Shown here: one piece after another, positions 1 through 7,985 of the stretch | Layout of the letters: every line of letters starts with the position of its first letter | Numbering within the stretch: the first letter of the stretch is position 1 | Assembly: GCA_019894975.1 (NCBI GenBank) | Contig: JAGXNO010000035.1 | Location: 1 to 42,544 of the forward strand | Direction of reading: 5' to 3' | Source: Promethearchaeota archaeon | GTDB lineage: Archaea; Asgardarchaeota; Lokiarchaeia; Sigyniarchaeales; SOKP01 | DNA: 42,544 nucleotides | Program-made: the position numbers and the translations under genes | Notes under the pieces: model-generated | Seen by the model: the letters and a program-made list of their open reading frames with translations, nothing else | Database searches by the model: none | Told to the model about the DNA's origin: nothing

Positions 1-88
<88 letters not shown>

Positions 89-160
89 TTTTTAATTTCT
101 AAACAAAAATTTCTTAAATGGAAGTTCTTCTTAAACTTTCTTCCCTTATTTTTTAAATGT

Positions 161-265
161 GGGCCTGTAGATCAGTGGAAGATCATTATCTTGCACTTAG
201 TAAGGTAAATTTAAGCTTGACTTGCACTCAAGAGGTCACGGGTTCAAATCCCGTCAGGTCCACCA
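161..265 (+). tRNA. tRNA-Ala(UGC) with a noncanonical intron, CCA encoded
   Basis: The acceptor stem pairs 161-167 with 255-261 and contains the G3-U70 wobble that marks alanine tRNAs; A73 is at 262 and CCA at 263-265. The D-stem is GATC/GATC (170-173 and 181-184). The anticodon stem CTTGA/TCAAG (216-220/228-232) closes loop CTTGCAC, with TGC at 223-225. The T-arm is 238-254. About 30 nt (near 185-214) between the D-stem and the anticodon stem must be removed, so the intron sits near position 25/26, not 37/38. The intron holds an exact copy of CTTGCACT (190-197) that recurs at the true anticodon loop (221-228). A reading with a 37/38 intron was rejected because it loses U33 and the stem. Its place just after 16S is the ancestral archaeal operon position. 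Confidence 0.88.
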
Positions 266-422
266 ATAAGTATATCAAAATGAGTATTAAAATATTAACA
301 ATTCTTTATATCCTATTATTACATGCAACTTTCATTTCAGAAAGAGAAGTTATAAAAAGTGAATTTATTGTAGCTTGAAAATAAGAAATTTTTTAATTTT
401 GTTTTTAATATTCAATATTAAT

Positions 423-578
423 ATGAAATTTTATTTTTCACATCTATTGTTGGTATTATTTCTTTTTCAAACTACAGATGAGCTAGAAGTTTTTAATTTC
501 ATCTTAGTTTTTTTGGGCGTCATTCTTTTAATTATCATTTTAGTTTATATTCTGATAACTTCAAAACAAGAAAAATGA
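423..578 (+). CDS. possible small membrane protein (51 aa), uncertain
   Basis: An ATG at 423 opens a 51-residue frame with two strongly hydrophobic stretches (about residues 4-14 and 22-44) and a basic tail, a plausible small membrane protein. It lies in the gap between tRNA-Ala and the YchF-like gene, whose end it faces. I recognise no family and see no clear ribosome-binding site. T-rich DNA yields hydrophobic frames by chance, so this may not be a gene. The remainder of 266-587 shows nothing else. Confidence 0.25.
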   Translation: MKFYFSHLLLVLFLFQTTDELEVFNFILVFLGVILLIIILVYILITSKQEK

Positions 579-587
579 GTTGCCGCT

Positions 588-1811
588 TTATTTACTGCTA
601 GAAGTCACAACTTTAATAATATTTTTATCCTGTAATTCATAGTTTTCTCCTAATCGCTTTTTAGTTCTAGCGTCAATTCCAAACATAAAGTTTTCTGCGA
701 TTTCACTATGGATTTTATCTCTTACAAATTCTCTTAAACGAGTACCTTTTTTTATAAGAAAGGCATCAGGTAGGATATTGCCTTTATTATCCGCAAAAGA
801 ATTAATATCTGAAACAGGATAAACACAAATTTGATTAGCAATATTATTAGCTGCATAATTGAGTATATTTTGAATACCTGTACCCTTATACAGGCTTAAA
901 ATTTTTAACTTAATTTTATTTAGTGTTTCTCTTTCATTTGAAGTTAATTTTTTTTCTTGAATTATTTCAAAACTCATTGAACCAGGAAGATATTCGATTA
1001 TTCCATCTTCATGATATTTTCTCAACAGTAATTCTGCTAATGCACTACAAGGGAGAATCGGACCGTCATATCTGTTTTCTAATGATTTTAAATTTTGATC
1101 ACTTATTTCTTTATCAATTTTGTTTGCTACAATCAATATCGGTTTAGATATTTGCCTTAAGACTTTAGAAAATTTTAACGTGTCTTGATCAGTCCACTCG
1201 GAAGGATTTTTATTATCGAGATTTGAACTTTTTAATGATTGAATTATTTGCATCTTATTTATTTGCATTCCTGATAGTCTTTCATATAATGCTTCTACTA
1301 CTTTTCTTCTTTCAGTTGTAATAGTTTTTGCGAATTTGCTCCAATCTTCTCGTGCTATGATATCTTTAAACCATAAATTTATTTCTTCTTCTAAGAACAA
1401 AATATCCTCATATGGATCATTATTACCCATCGATACAAGATTCCCAGATTTATCAAGGGATCCAGAAATGTCAACAATATGTAAAAGCACATCTGCTTTT
1501 ACTAAATCGTTTAAGAACTTATTTCCTAGCCCCTTACCTTTATGAGCATCAGGAACTAAACCCGCAACATCTAACATATTAATTGGTATAAATCGGAAAC
1601 CATCTAAACATATAGAATTTTTTGGATTATCTTCAACCTTTAATTCCTTGCAAACACACTCAGTTTTTACATAAGCAACTCCCTTATTAGGATCAATTGT
1701 TGTAAAAGGTAATTCACTAACCTTAGCATTTGTTAGGCAGGCAGCGTTTAAAAAAGTAGTTTTTCCACTACTAGGTTTCCCTATTATTCCTATAATAAAT
1801 GTCATATACAT
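588..1811 (-). CDS. YchF/Obg-like GTP- or ATP-binding protein with TGS domain
   Basis: A 407-residue TRAFAC-class P-loop NTPase of the YchF/OLA1 branch in its archaeal form. The G1 loop GKPSSGKT is near residues 11-18, G3 is DVAGL near residue 82, and the G4 motif NKID is near residue 231. The last ~80 residues match the TGS domain fused to these proteins. Family members associate with ribosomes; their archaeal substrate is not settled. Two starts are possible, ATG at 1811 or at 1805; the second gives the usual M-x-x-I-I-G beginning. The gene lies 23 nt downstream of the membrane ATPase on the same strand, so they may be co-transcribed. Length is normal for the archaeal group. Confidence 0.85.
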   Translation of the reverse strand: MYMTFIIGIIGKPSSGKTTFLNAACLTNAKVSELPFTTIDPNKGVAYVKTECVCKELKVEDNPKNSICLDGFRFIPINMLDVAGLVPDAHKGKGLGNKFLNDLVKADVLLHIVDISGSLDKSGNLVSMGNNDPYEDILFLEEEINLWFKDIIAREDWSKFAKTITTERRKVVEALYERLSGMQINKMQIIQSLKSSNLDNKNPSEWTDQDTLKFSKVLRQISKPILIVANKIDKEISDQNLKSLENRYDGPILPCSALAELLLRKYHEDGIIEYLPGSMSFEIIQEKKLTSNERETLNKIKLKILSLYKGTGIQNILNYAANNIANQICVYPVSDINSFADNKGNILPDAFLIKKGTRLREFVRDKIHSEIAENFMFGIDARTKKRLGENYELQDKNIIKVVTSSSK

Positions 1812-1834
1812 ATTGAATTTCTATTTCTTATTAT

Positions 1835-3610
1835 TTATTCCTTTTCATTTTGTATCTTATGCAATTCAGCTAGGTAGTTCTTTAAATTTTCATACGCCTT
1901 CTCTTCTAAATCTGATTTTGAAGAACTATCTACTACTTGAAATTGAGTATCTGAAGGGTGGTCTTCTGGTAAAAGCTTTTTTATATTATTCTTCTGGGAT
2001 TTTTTCTTATTATCGAAATTTTTTGAAAAAAACGATCTTATTTTATTGATCCATTTTTTAAAGTAGCGAGATAAAGATTTTTCTTTGTTTTTAAGGAATA
2101 ATATTTGCTCTTTCTCACATCTTTCTAAGATTCTTTTATTGGTTTTTTCTATTTCAGAAAAGTGCAATGACTCATTTTTAATATAGGGAACTTTTAGTAA
2201 AAAGGGTTCTTTAATTGAATTTACTCTTATAATTGACTGTCCTTCCTCTAAAATTGATAAATAATGTCTATTCTCAACATCAAGGTTCAATAATTCACAC
2301 ATAATATCTTTTTCTAGATGATTCTTGAAAGTTAAAACAATCCCGTTATTAGCTAGAATTTCTTTACTTATATCTGGTCGAGTTGCTAAAGTAATTAAAC
2401 ATTCACCCGTTCCTCTTTGTAGTAAAGCAATATCTTCTAAATAAGTAGTTAACTTGTTCTTTTTCACTAAGCCTTGAGGAGCAAAATATTGAGCATCTTC
2501 AATTATCGTTAGATGTTTAATACCGCTAAAATTAAACGCTCCCGTCATTAAATTTTTATCCCATAAATATTTGAGGATCATATTTAGAAAGAAAAGAGCA
2601 TCTTCCTTTTCACCGCCTAAACGGATGATAGAGCTCAAATCTAGGAGGACTCTGCTATTAAATAACTCTTGCATATTGAAGCTATTACTATCTTCGAATA
2701 AAGCTTTTAAAGGTCCTTTTGAAAATCTTCTAATTCGATTTTTAATACTAATAAGGGTTTGGCTTAACATGGGAATACTCATTTTATTTTCCCTAAGATA
2801 TTTTTCGCAAAAATACTCAAACCCCTGCCAATTTTGGTGTTGTTCATTTTTACACGTTTCAGTTAAGATTTCAACAAGGACTTTTTCCATTTGTGGGCTA
2901 AACTCACTACTATCATCTAATAATTTACCACTTTTTAAAATATCAAAAATCCGTTCGGCATGAATAATTGGATTAGCTTTTCCAGGATTAAATATATTTA
3001 TTGAAAAATTTTCCCCAGGCCAAAAAATGAGTAAATCTTCAATCTTTTTTTGAAGGAAATGGTATTCACCCTTAAATTCTACCAGAAAGAAAGGAATTTT
3101 AGATGTTTTAGAAAAATTCATTAAAAAATTTTGGAGAAAGTTACTTTTCCCTGTTCCTGTAGCTCCACATACAAACATGTGTTTCTCAAGATCTTTGAGA
3201 GATAAATAAAACTTTTGTCTTCTAAATTTACCCTTTAAAACTCTTCCTATGGTAAATTTACCCTTTCTGGAACTTATTCGGGAAGGAGTTCTCAAGGATA
3301 TTATACTATCATCATCTTGAAAATAAACTAATAAATTTAAAATGATAGAAATGGCATAGAATATATTCGATAAATTGAATAAGACAGTGGGAATAATCAC
3401 ATCATGATTAATTTCTAAAAATAGGTGTGAATCATTTTCAGTAAAATAAGGTAAATTTATGATAAGAAATACTGTTGAAATAAGAATTAAAAAGAAGATC
3501 AATAATTTATTTCTTAGCAAACTGTAAATTGTTTCTTTATGTAAATAGAATATAGTATTGATAATGAGACTAAGAGTACATATACCGAAAAATAGTAAAA
3601 AGGTTATCAT
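1835..3610 (-). CDS. membrane-anchored HerA/TraG-VirD4-like ATPase
   Basis: A 591-residue protein. The N-terminus has three hydrophobic segments (about residues 3-22, 34-53 and 70-95). A RecA/HerA-type ATPase core follows, with Walker A GATGTGKS near residue 150 and a Walker B-like strand ending IIEDAQ near residue 370. A later TLATRPD segment fits the sensor region of VirD4/TraG coupling proteins and DUF87 ATPases. The C-terminal ~110 residues are charged and rich in Lys, Ser and Glu. Related proteins pump DNA or protein through membranes, usually as hexamers. No relaxase, T4SS or pilus gene lies nearby, so a conjugative role is not supported. It is probably an Asgard-type membrane motor of unknown substrate. 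Confidence 0.72.
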   Translation of the reverse strand: MITFLLFFGICTLSLIINTIFYLHKETIYSLLRNKLLIFFLILISTVFLIINLPYFTENDSHLFLEINHDVIIPTVLFNLSNIFYAISIILNLLVYFQDDDSIISLRTPSRISSRKGKFTIGRVLKGKFRRQKFYLSLKDLEKHMFVCGATGTGKSNFLQNFLMNFSKTSKIPFFLVEFKGEYHFLQKKIEDLLIFWPGENFSINIFNPGKANPIIHAERIFDILKSGKLLDDSSEFSPQMEKVLVEILTETCKNEQHQNWQGFEYFCEKYLRENKMSIPMLSQTLISIKNRIRRFSKGPLKALFEDSNSFNMQELFNSRVLLDLSSIIRLGGEKEDALFFLNMILKYLWDKNLMTGAFNFSGIKHLTIIEDAQYFAPQGLVKKNKLTTYLEDIALLQRGTGECLITLATRPDISKEILANNGIVLTFKNHLEKDIMCELLNLDVENRHYLSILEEGQSIIRVNSIKEPFLLKVPYIKNESLHFSEIEKTNKRILERCEKEQILFLKNKEKSLSRYFKKWINKIRSFFSKNFDNKKKSQKNNIKKLLPEDHPSDTQFQVVDSSSKSDLEEKAYENLKNYLAELHKIQNEKE

Positions 3611-3844
3611 AATGGTTGAATATTTATACTTTCATATGGTGGTAATTTTAAAAACAGCAATAATTTTTTATTCAATTAAAAGTCTTGATCTTTTACATAT
3701 AAGTTGGAAATAGTGTTTTTTACTATAGAAGTCCAGTTTCTCAACAGGTTTTAATTCAGTTTTATTTCTAATTTGAAAATAGAGAAAATTAATGGTAATT
3801 TTATCAATATTTCGTAAACTTTTTTAATTTTATGACTTAGAGAT
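3611..3844. other. intergenic region between divergent ATPase and thermosome genes
   Basis: A+T-rich spacer holding the outward promoters of the leftward ATPase and the rightward thermosome gene. I see no coding frame and no tRNA or clear hairpin in it. Confidence 0.5.
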
Positions 3845-3854
3845 CTATATAAAT
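3845..3854 (+). promoter_or_regulatory. TATA box of the thermosome gene
   Basis: CTATATAAAT is a good archaeal TATA element 38-47 nt before the ATG. With the usual ~26 nt spacing, transcription would start near 3875, giving a leader of roughly 17 nt. Called by eye. Confidence 0.55.
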
Positions 3855-3891
3855 AAAAGTTTTAACTTAAGAATTAAAAAGTGAAAATAAA

Positions 3892-5496
3892 ATGGCACAA
3901 TTATCTGGCGTCCCCATCATTATTTTAAAAGAAGGGACTGAAAGAAAACAAGGAAAAGATGCTCAAAGAAACAATATTGCTGCCGCAAAAGCGGTCGCTG
4001 AAGCTGTTAGAAGCACTCTCGGACCAAAAGGAATGGATAAAATGCTTGTTGATTCTTTAGGAGATGTAACGATTACAAATGATGGGGCAACCATATTAGA
4101 CACTATTGATGTTGAGCACCCCGCTGCAAAAATGATAGTTGAAGTTGCGAAAACTCAAGATGCTAAAGTTGGAGATGGGACAACTACAAGCGTTATCATT
4201 TCTGGTGAATTATTAAACCTTGCAGAAGAGTTGATGGAGCAGTCAGTACACCCGACAATAATATTTCGAGGGTATCGAAAAGCTTTATTCAAAAGTAAAG
4301 AATTATTACAATCCTTAGCGACAAAGATCGATTCCAATGATAAAGAAACTCTAATGAAAGTAGCAGAGACTTCAATGAACAGCAAACTTAGTACTGGGGT
4401 AAAGAGTCATTTTGCGAAAATAGCTGTCAGAGCTGTAGGTCAAATTAAAGAAGAGCGTGGCGATAATGTATTAATTGATTTGGACCAAATTCAAGTCATT
4501 AAAAAAGAAGGAAAAAGTCTTTTAGATACTAATATTATTGATGGAATTATAGTTGATAAAGAAGTAGTTCATCCTATGATGCCAAAATTAATAAAAGACG
4601 CAAAAATTGCATTAATTAATTCCTCGTTGGAAGTTGAAAAAACAGAATTCGATGCTGAAATTAGAATTCAGACCCCTGACCAAATAAATAAATTTCTTGA
4701 AGAAGAAGCGAATATGTTAAGAAATCGTGTGTTGAAACTAAAAGAACTTGGCGCAAATGTTGTATTTTGTCAAAAGGGTGTTGATGATAAAGCTCAAAAC
4801 TTTCTTGCACAGGAAAATATAATAACCGTACGAAGAGTAAAAAGATCTGATATGGAAAAACTAGCAAGAGCAACTAATGCGAAAATTATTAATAACATCT
4901 TCGAAGTTACATCAGAAGACATAGGAAAAGCAGGTAAAGTAGAAGAAAAGAAGATAGGGGATGATAATATGATTTTTGTATCAGAATGCGCAGATCCAAA
5001 AGCAGTGAGCATACTTATCAGAGCAGGAATCGAACATGTCGTTGATGAAGCAGAAAGAATGCTACATGATGCTTTATCCGTCGTTAAGGCAGCAATAGAA
5101 CTTCCTTATATTTTACCTGGTGGCGGAGCATCTGAAATAGAATTAGCAAAACAATTAAAAGCTTACGCAAGATCAATTGGTGGAAGAGAACAATTAGCAA
5201 TAGAAGTATATGCTAATGCTTTAGAGATAATCCCCAAAACTCTGGTTGAGAATGCAGGTTATAATCCTGTTGATTTAATTGTTGAGTTGAGATCAAAACA
5301 CGAAACTGAGGGTGGTAAGTCGATTGGCATAAATATTGATACGGGAAAACCTGATAATATGGTAACACTTGGTGTTCTTGAACCACTCTCAGTATTAACC
5401 CAAGCTATTCAATCTGCAACTGAAGTATCATCTATGATTCTCAAAATCGATGATGTAATAGCAGCCTCAACCTTATCTAAAGGTGGAGAAGACTAA
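3892..5496 (+). CDS. thermosome subunit (group II chaperonin, CCT/TRiC-like)
   Basis: At 534 residues this is full length for an archaeal thermosome subunit, which forms a double-ring ATP-driven folding chamber in the cytosol. Family signatures are clear: LGPKGMDKM (residues 43-51), ITNDGATIL (61-69), the nucleotide-binding GDGTTTS (94-100) and a C-terminal [10 protein letters not shown] segment. The C-terminus lacks the Gly-Met repeat tail of many thermosomes and ends in GGED. The gene stands alone between divergent and convergent neighbours, with its own TATA box and a T-rich stretch after the stop. Only one subunit gene is in the window; others may exist elsewhere. Confidence 0.97.
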   Translation: MAQLSGVPIIILKEGTERKQGKDAQRNNIAAAKAVAEAVRSTLGPKGMDKMLVDSLGDVTITNDGATILDTIDVEHPAAKMIVEVAKTQDAKVGDGTTTSVIISGELLNLAEELMEQSVHPTIIFRGYRKALFKSKELLQSLATKIDSNDKETLMKVAETSMNSKLSTGVKSHFAKIAVRAVGQIKEERGDNVLIDLDQIQVIKKEGKSLLDTNIIDGIIVDKEVVHPMMPKLIKDAKIALINSSLEVEKTEFDAEIRIQTPDQINKFLEEEANMLRNRVLKLKELGANVVFCQKGVDDKAQNFLAQENIITVRRVKRSDMEKLARATNAKIINNIFEVTSEDIGKAGKVEEKKIGDDNMIFVSECADPKAVSILIRAGIEHVVDEAERMLHDALSVVKAAIELPYILPGGGASEIELAKQLKAYARSIGGREQLAIEVYANALEIIPKTLVENAGYNPVDLIVELRSKHETEGGKSIGINIDTGKPDNMVTLGVLEPLSVLTQAIQSATEVSSMILKIDDVIAASTLSKGGED

Positions 5497-5528
5497 ACCT
5501 TTTTTTTATTATTTTTTCTAATTTTTTA
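5497..5528. terminator. T-rich/A-rich shared terminator between convergent genes
   Basis: Only 32 nt separate the stops of the thermosome gene and the facing tsr3 gene. The + strand has runs of seven, six and six T, which fits T-tract termination in archaea. No stem is needed or obvious. Confidence 0.45.
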
Positions 5529-5990
5529 TTAAAATTTATTTAACTCTTTAAATTGAATTCCCCAAGAAAATTTTGAGAGGATTAAATCTCCGAGATCATT
5601 AAATTCTGTAATATATAATGCAGCAGCTAGAGCTTCAACAGAACTTAACTTTTCCCATTTTCCATAATTCACGGGATTGGCTGCTATTAAGGAAGGTAAT
5701 TTTCTATAATTCCCTGGTCCTATTTCTGATAATTTCAGTAATTTCTTCCAAGAACAATCAATTACTACTAATCCATATTTTATTATTAATTCTTTATCGT
5801 TTATAGAAATCGTCTTTTGAGCAATTGGGTTTAAGATAATTGAATTTTTTAAATAACCTTTGATAGTATTAATAGTTTTTAGAAGATTAAATTTTTTTAA
5901 TTTAAGTGAAGTACATTTTTTTGGATCACATTCATTATAATGAAGACAGTATAATCTTGGTACTAACATATTTGAATTGCTACTTGGCAT
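5529..5990 (-). CDS. tsr3: Tsr3-family rRNA aminocarboxypropyltransferase
   Basis: This 153-residue protein matches Tsr3, a SPOUT-fold enzyme that moves the aminocarboxypropyl group of S-adenosylmethionine onto a hypermodified base in small-subunit rRNA (in yeast, 18S position 1191). Diagnostic segments are the N-terminal DPKKCT motif (residues 22-27), a central DCSWK, and RKLPSLIAANPVNYGK followed by LSSVEALAAALYI, the substrate/SAM-binding core. Length fits archaeal members, which lack the long acidic tail of yeast Tsr3. It converges on the thermosome gene. It adds to the ribosome-maturation genes of the window (RIO1, Dim2, NMD3). The start ATG at 5990 is the only sensible one. Confidence 0.9.
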   Translation of the reverse strand: MPSSNSNMLVPRLYCLHYNECDPKKCTSLKLKKFNLLKTINTIKGYLKNSIILNPIAQKTISINDKELIIKYGLVVIDCSWKKLLKLSEIGPGNYRKLPSLIAANPVNYGKWEKLSSVEALAAALYITEFNDLGDLILSKFSWGIQFKELNKF

Positions 5991-6052
5991 AATTTTATGT
6001 ATAAGAAATAATTCATTTATAATATCTACTTTGAAAAGTTTCCTTGCTTCAA

Positions 6053-7051
6053 TTATTCGTATTTAAAGCTAGTTAGGACATTAACTGATTTAATAAAGTT
6101 TTCTGTAATTTGTTCCGCCCCCAGTATTTGCATTATGGAATAAATAATATTTCTTGACTCGCAAATAACTGGAATTCCTCCATATGTTAGTGAAAAAAGT
6201 CCAATAAAAGAAATATCGTCAATATTCGAGGAATCATCAATATTTGAGTATTTCATTCTCCCAGAAGGACAGGCGATTAACCCATAAAATTGTTCAGCAT
6301 TCGCACCAGAAATAGCTACATAACACAAAAGGTCTCCTATTGAACTACCTGCAGATTCTTCTTTCATTTTTTGAAATGCTACGTGAGCATTTGCAGAAAA
6401 AGCTTCGATTGAAATTGGTAGATTTTGACCACTAACATCCCTAGCATCAATCGTGAGTCCAGATGGACTTACAAGTGCATATCTTATGAATACTGGATTT
6501 TGAAGAGAATCTAAAACTTTACTTATCCTAGGGAGTAAACTAGTTTGTTCAAGATTTTCAGGTGTATACGAAACAAAGGGAACTTCGGAACCCATTCCAA
6601 AAAGGTACATTGCACTCCTAACTTTATCGCAGAAATTCTCAATTTCGGCTTCAGGTTCATCTCCACTACCAAAAAATTCTCCTAATTTTTTTTTTAAGTA
6701 ATACATTGAAGTTGCAAGATTATCAGCATCTAATGGCCATTCCTTATGATAATCATGTACTATCGTTAAAAGAGTATCATTAATTCTGATTGTGATCAAA
6801 CATACCTTATCAAAATATGTAAAAGAAATTACTTGATCTTTAATATTTAAATCTTCCCAATTTTCTTCACTCGCGGTAAAAGCTGCTGATGCAAGACTAG
6901 TAATTTGATTTGGATTTAAATCTATATCACTTTTTCTCCCAATTTTTGCAATGGAAAGACCATTTTGATCGCAAAGAAGTACTAAAACAGTACCTTCTGA
7001 TGCACGCAATATTGACGTTAAATGTTTTATTAAAGAATCTCTTACACTCAT
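6053..7051 (-). CDS. protein with two roadblock/LC7-like domains
   Basis: A 332-residue protein built from two similar halves. Residues ~5-125 read as a roadblock/LC7 domain (SILRASEGTVLVLLCDQNGL, then a strand-rich ITIRINDTLL). Residues ~165-300 look like a second copy (PVFIRYALVSPSGLTIDARD, then LLCYVAISG and YGLIACPSGRMK). They are joined by an acidic linker that begins GSGDEPEAE. Roadblock proteins are small-GTPase partners and regulators (MglB, Ragulator) and are expanded in Asgard archaea. A Ras-superfamily GTPase gene lies 0.9 kb away on the same strand, with tRNAs between, so a functional pair is plausible but unproven. Recognition is by pattern, without alignment. Confidence 0.6.
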   Translation of the reverse strand: MSVRDSLIKHLTSILRASEGTVLVLLCDQNGLSIAKIGRKSDIDLNPNQITSLASAAFTASEENWEDLNIKDQVISFTYFDKVCLITIRINDTLLTIVHDYHKEWPLDADNLATSMYYLKKKLGEFFGSGDEPEAEIENFCDKVRSAMYLFGMGSEVPFVSYTPENLEQTSLLPRISKVLDSLQNPVFIRYALVSPSGLTIDARDVSGQNLPISIEAFSANAHVAFQKMKEESAGSSIGDLLCYVAISGANAEQFYGLIACPSGRMKYSNIDDSSNIDDISFIGLFSLTYGGIPVICESRNIIYSIMQILGAEQITENFIKSVNVLTSFKYE

Positions 7052-7227
7052 AAGGAATACCTAACTTTTTTTAGTAATAACTATAAAATTTATTTTACCT
7101 TATATAATATAATTAATTTTTATCATTTATTTGAATCGAATATAAATTTGAATTTTTCTCTAAAAAATTTTTTAATTCTAGATCTTTTTAATTAGTAATT
7201 GTTAGATTTAGTATTTGAATTTTAGTA

Positions 7228-7312
7228 GCGGGAATTGCCAAGTCTGGTCTAAGGCGGTGGACTTAGAATCCATTCTCGTAGGAGTTCGGGAGTTCAAATC
7301 TCCCTTCCCGCA
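7228..7312 (+). tRNA. tRNA-Leu(UAG), intronless
   Basis: A class II tRNA. The acceptor GCGGGAA (7228-7234) pairs with TTCCCGC (7305-7311), and the discriminator is A at 7312. The D-arm has GCC/GGC pairing. The anticodon stem GTGGA/TCCAT closes loop CTTAGAA, giving anticodon TAG. A long variable arm and a GGGAG/CTCCC-type T-arm complete it. No CCA is encoded. This is the only tRNA in the window without an intron. Confidence 0.95.
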
Positions 7313-7496
7313 TATTTTTTAAAAGGAGTGAGAAGGCTTTAAATATATAATAAATTTGAATAGACAAATTAATACATATAATCATATTAAAGTCTTAAAG
7401 ATAAAAGAAAAATTTTAATGCATCCAAAATCTACCTTTAATAATAGTTTAGGACTTCTATAACTATTTAAAAAAAACTTGATAAAATAATTACCAT

Positions 7497-7631
7497 GCTC
7501 CTGTAGTGTAGTCCGGCCAATCTTTCACCATATGTAAACGAAAGGGCTTGGCATGCTAGGCTTTCACCCTGGTGACAATACAGCTCGGATCGGTTTGTAT
7601 CATTAACCGGGTTCGAATCCCGGCAGGAGCA
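7497..7631 (+). tRNA. tRNA-Glu(UUC) with two noncanonical introns
   Basis: The acceptor GCTCCTG (7497-7503) pairs with CAGGAGC (7624-7630); the discriminator is A 7631 and no full CCA follows. The D-arm begins with the GTGTAGTCCGGCC typical of archaeal tRNA-Glu. The anticodon stem CTAGG/CCTGG (7556-7560/7568-7572) closes CTTTCAC, with TTC at 7563-7565. The T-arm is CCGGG-TTCGAAT-CCCGG (7607-7623). Intron 1, about 30 nt (near 7523-7552), interrupts the 3' side of the D-arm. Intron 2, about 29 nt inside 7573-7606, lies in the variable region and can form an ATACA/TGTAT hairpin. Intron 1 begins with an exact copy of the anticodon loop, CTTTCACC (7522-7529 versus 7561-7568). Intron ends are inferred from the mature fold and may shift by 1-3 nt. 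Confidence 0.88.
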
Positions 7632-7772
7632 CCTATTTTCCATATTTATTTTTAATTTTTTCTGAGAGTTTTAATACCAACTGAATCATATAGTCATATT
7701 TTGAAAATCCGTAGGAATTATCTGAAAGAGCTAAGAAATTATTTACTAAATTTTTATAAAAATAAAAAAAGA

Positions 7773-7880
7773 TGGCGCCCCCGGCATGGTTTTCTTCTTG
7801 CTCAGAGATTGAACAAAGAAATCGAACATGCGACCGCTCGGTTAACAGCCGAGTGCTCTACCTAGCTGAGCTACGGAGGC
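7773..7880 (-). tRNA. tRNA-Asn(GUU) with a T-loop intron, CCA encoded
   Basis: Read on the minus strand, GCCTCCG (7880-7874) pairs with CGGGGGC (7783-7777), G73 is at 7776 and CCA is encoded at 7775-7773. The D-arm is GCTC/GAGC. Anticodon stem CTCGG/CCGAG closes CTGTTAA, giving GTT. The T-stem GCATG/CATGC is perfect, but 38 nt (7789-7826) lie in the loop, where 7 are expected. A ~31 nt intron therefore interrupts the T-loop, probably near position 58/59 (mature TTCGAAC). The intron contains a near-copy of the T-arm junction, TGTTCAATCTCT against TGTTCGATTTCT. Confidence 0.92.
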
Positions 7881-7985
7881 TTTATAATAACTTTTATTTA
7901 TATATTATTTTATTAAATATAATATTTAGCTTTTACTCTATCAATTGAAACCTAACCTACTAGTAAATAGCTAATTTCTGAATTT

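Noticed and set aside
186..232. Reading the first gene as tRNA-Val(CAC) or tRNA-Cys(GCA), or with a 37/38 intron
   Set aside because: The stem TCTTG/CAAGA gives a loop without U33, while CTTGA/TCAAG gives a perfect arm with TGC, and the G3-U70 pair marks alanine.
157..378. Open frame across the tRNA-Ala gene
   Set aside because: It reads through the tRNA and its translation has no protein-like features; the RNA fold explains the sequence.
2571..2963. Long + strand frame inside the membrane ATPase gene
   Set aside because: It is antisense to a well-conserved ATPase core and has no recognisable domain.
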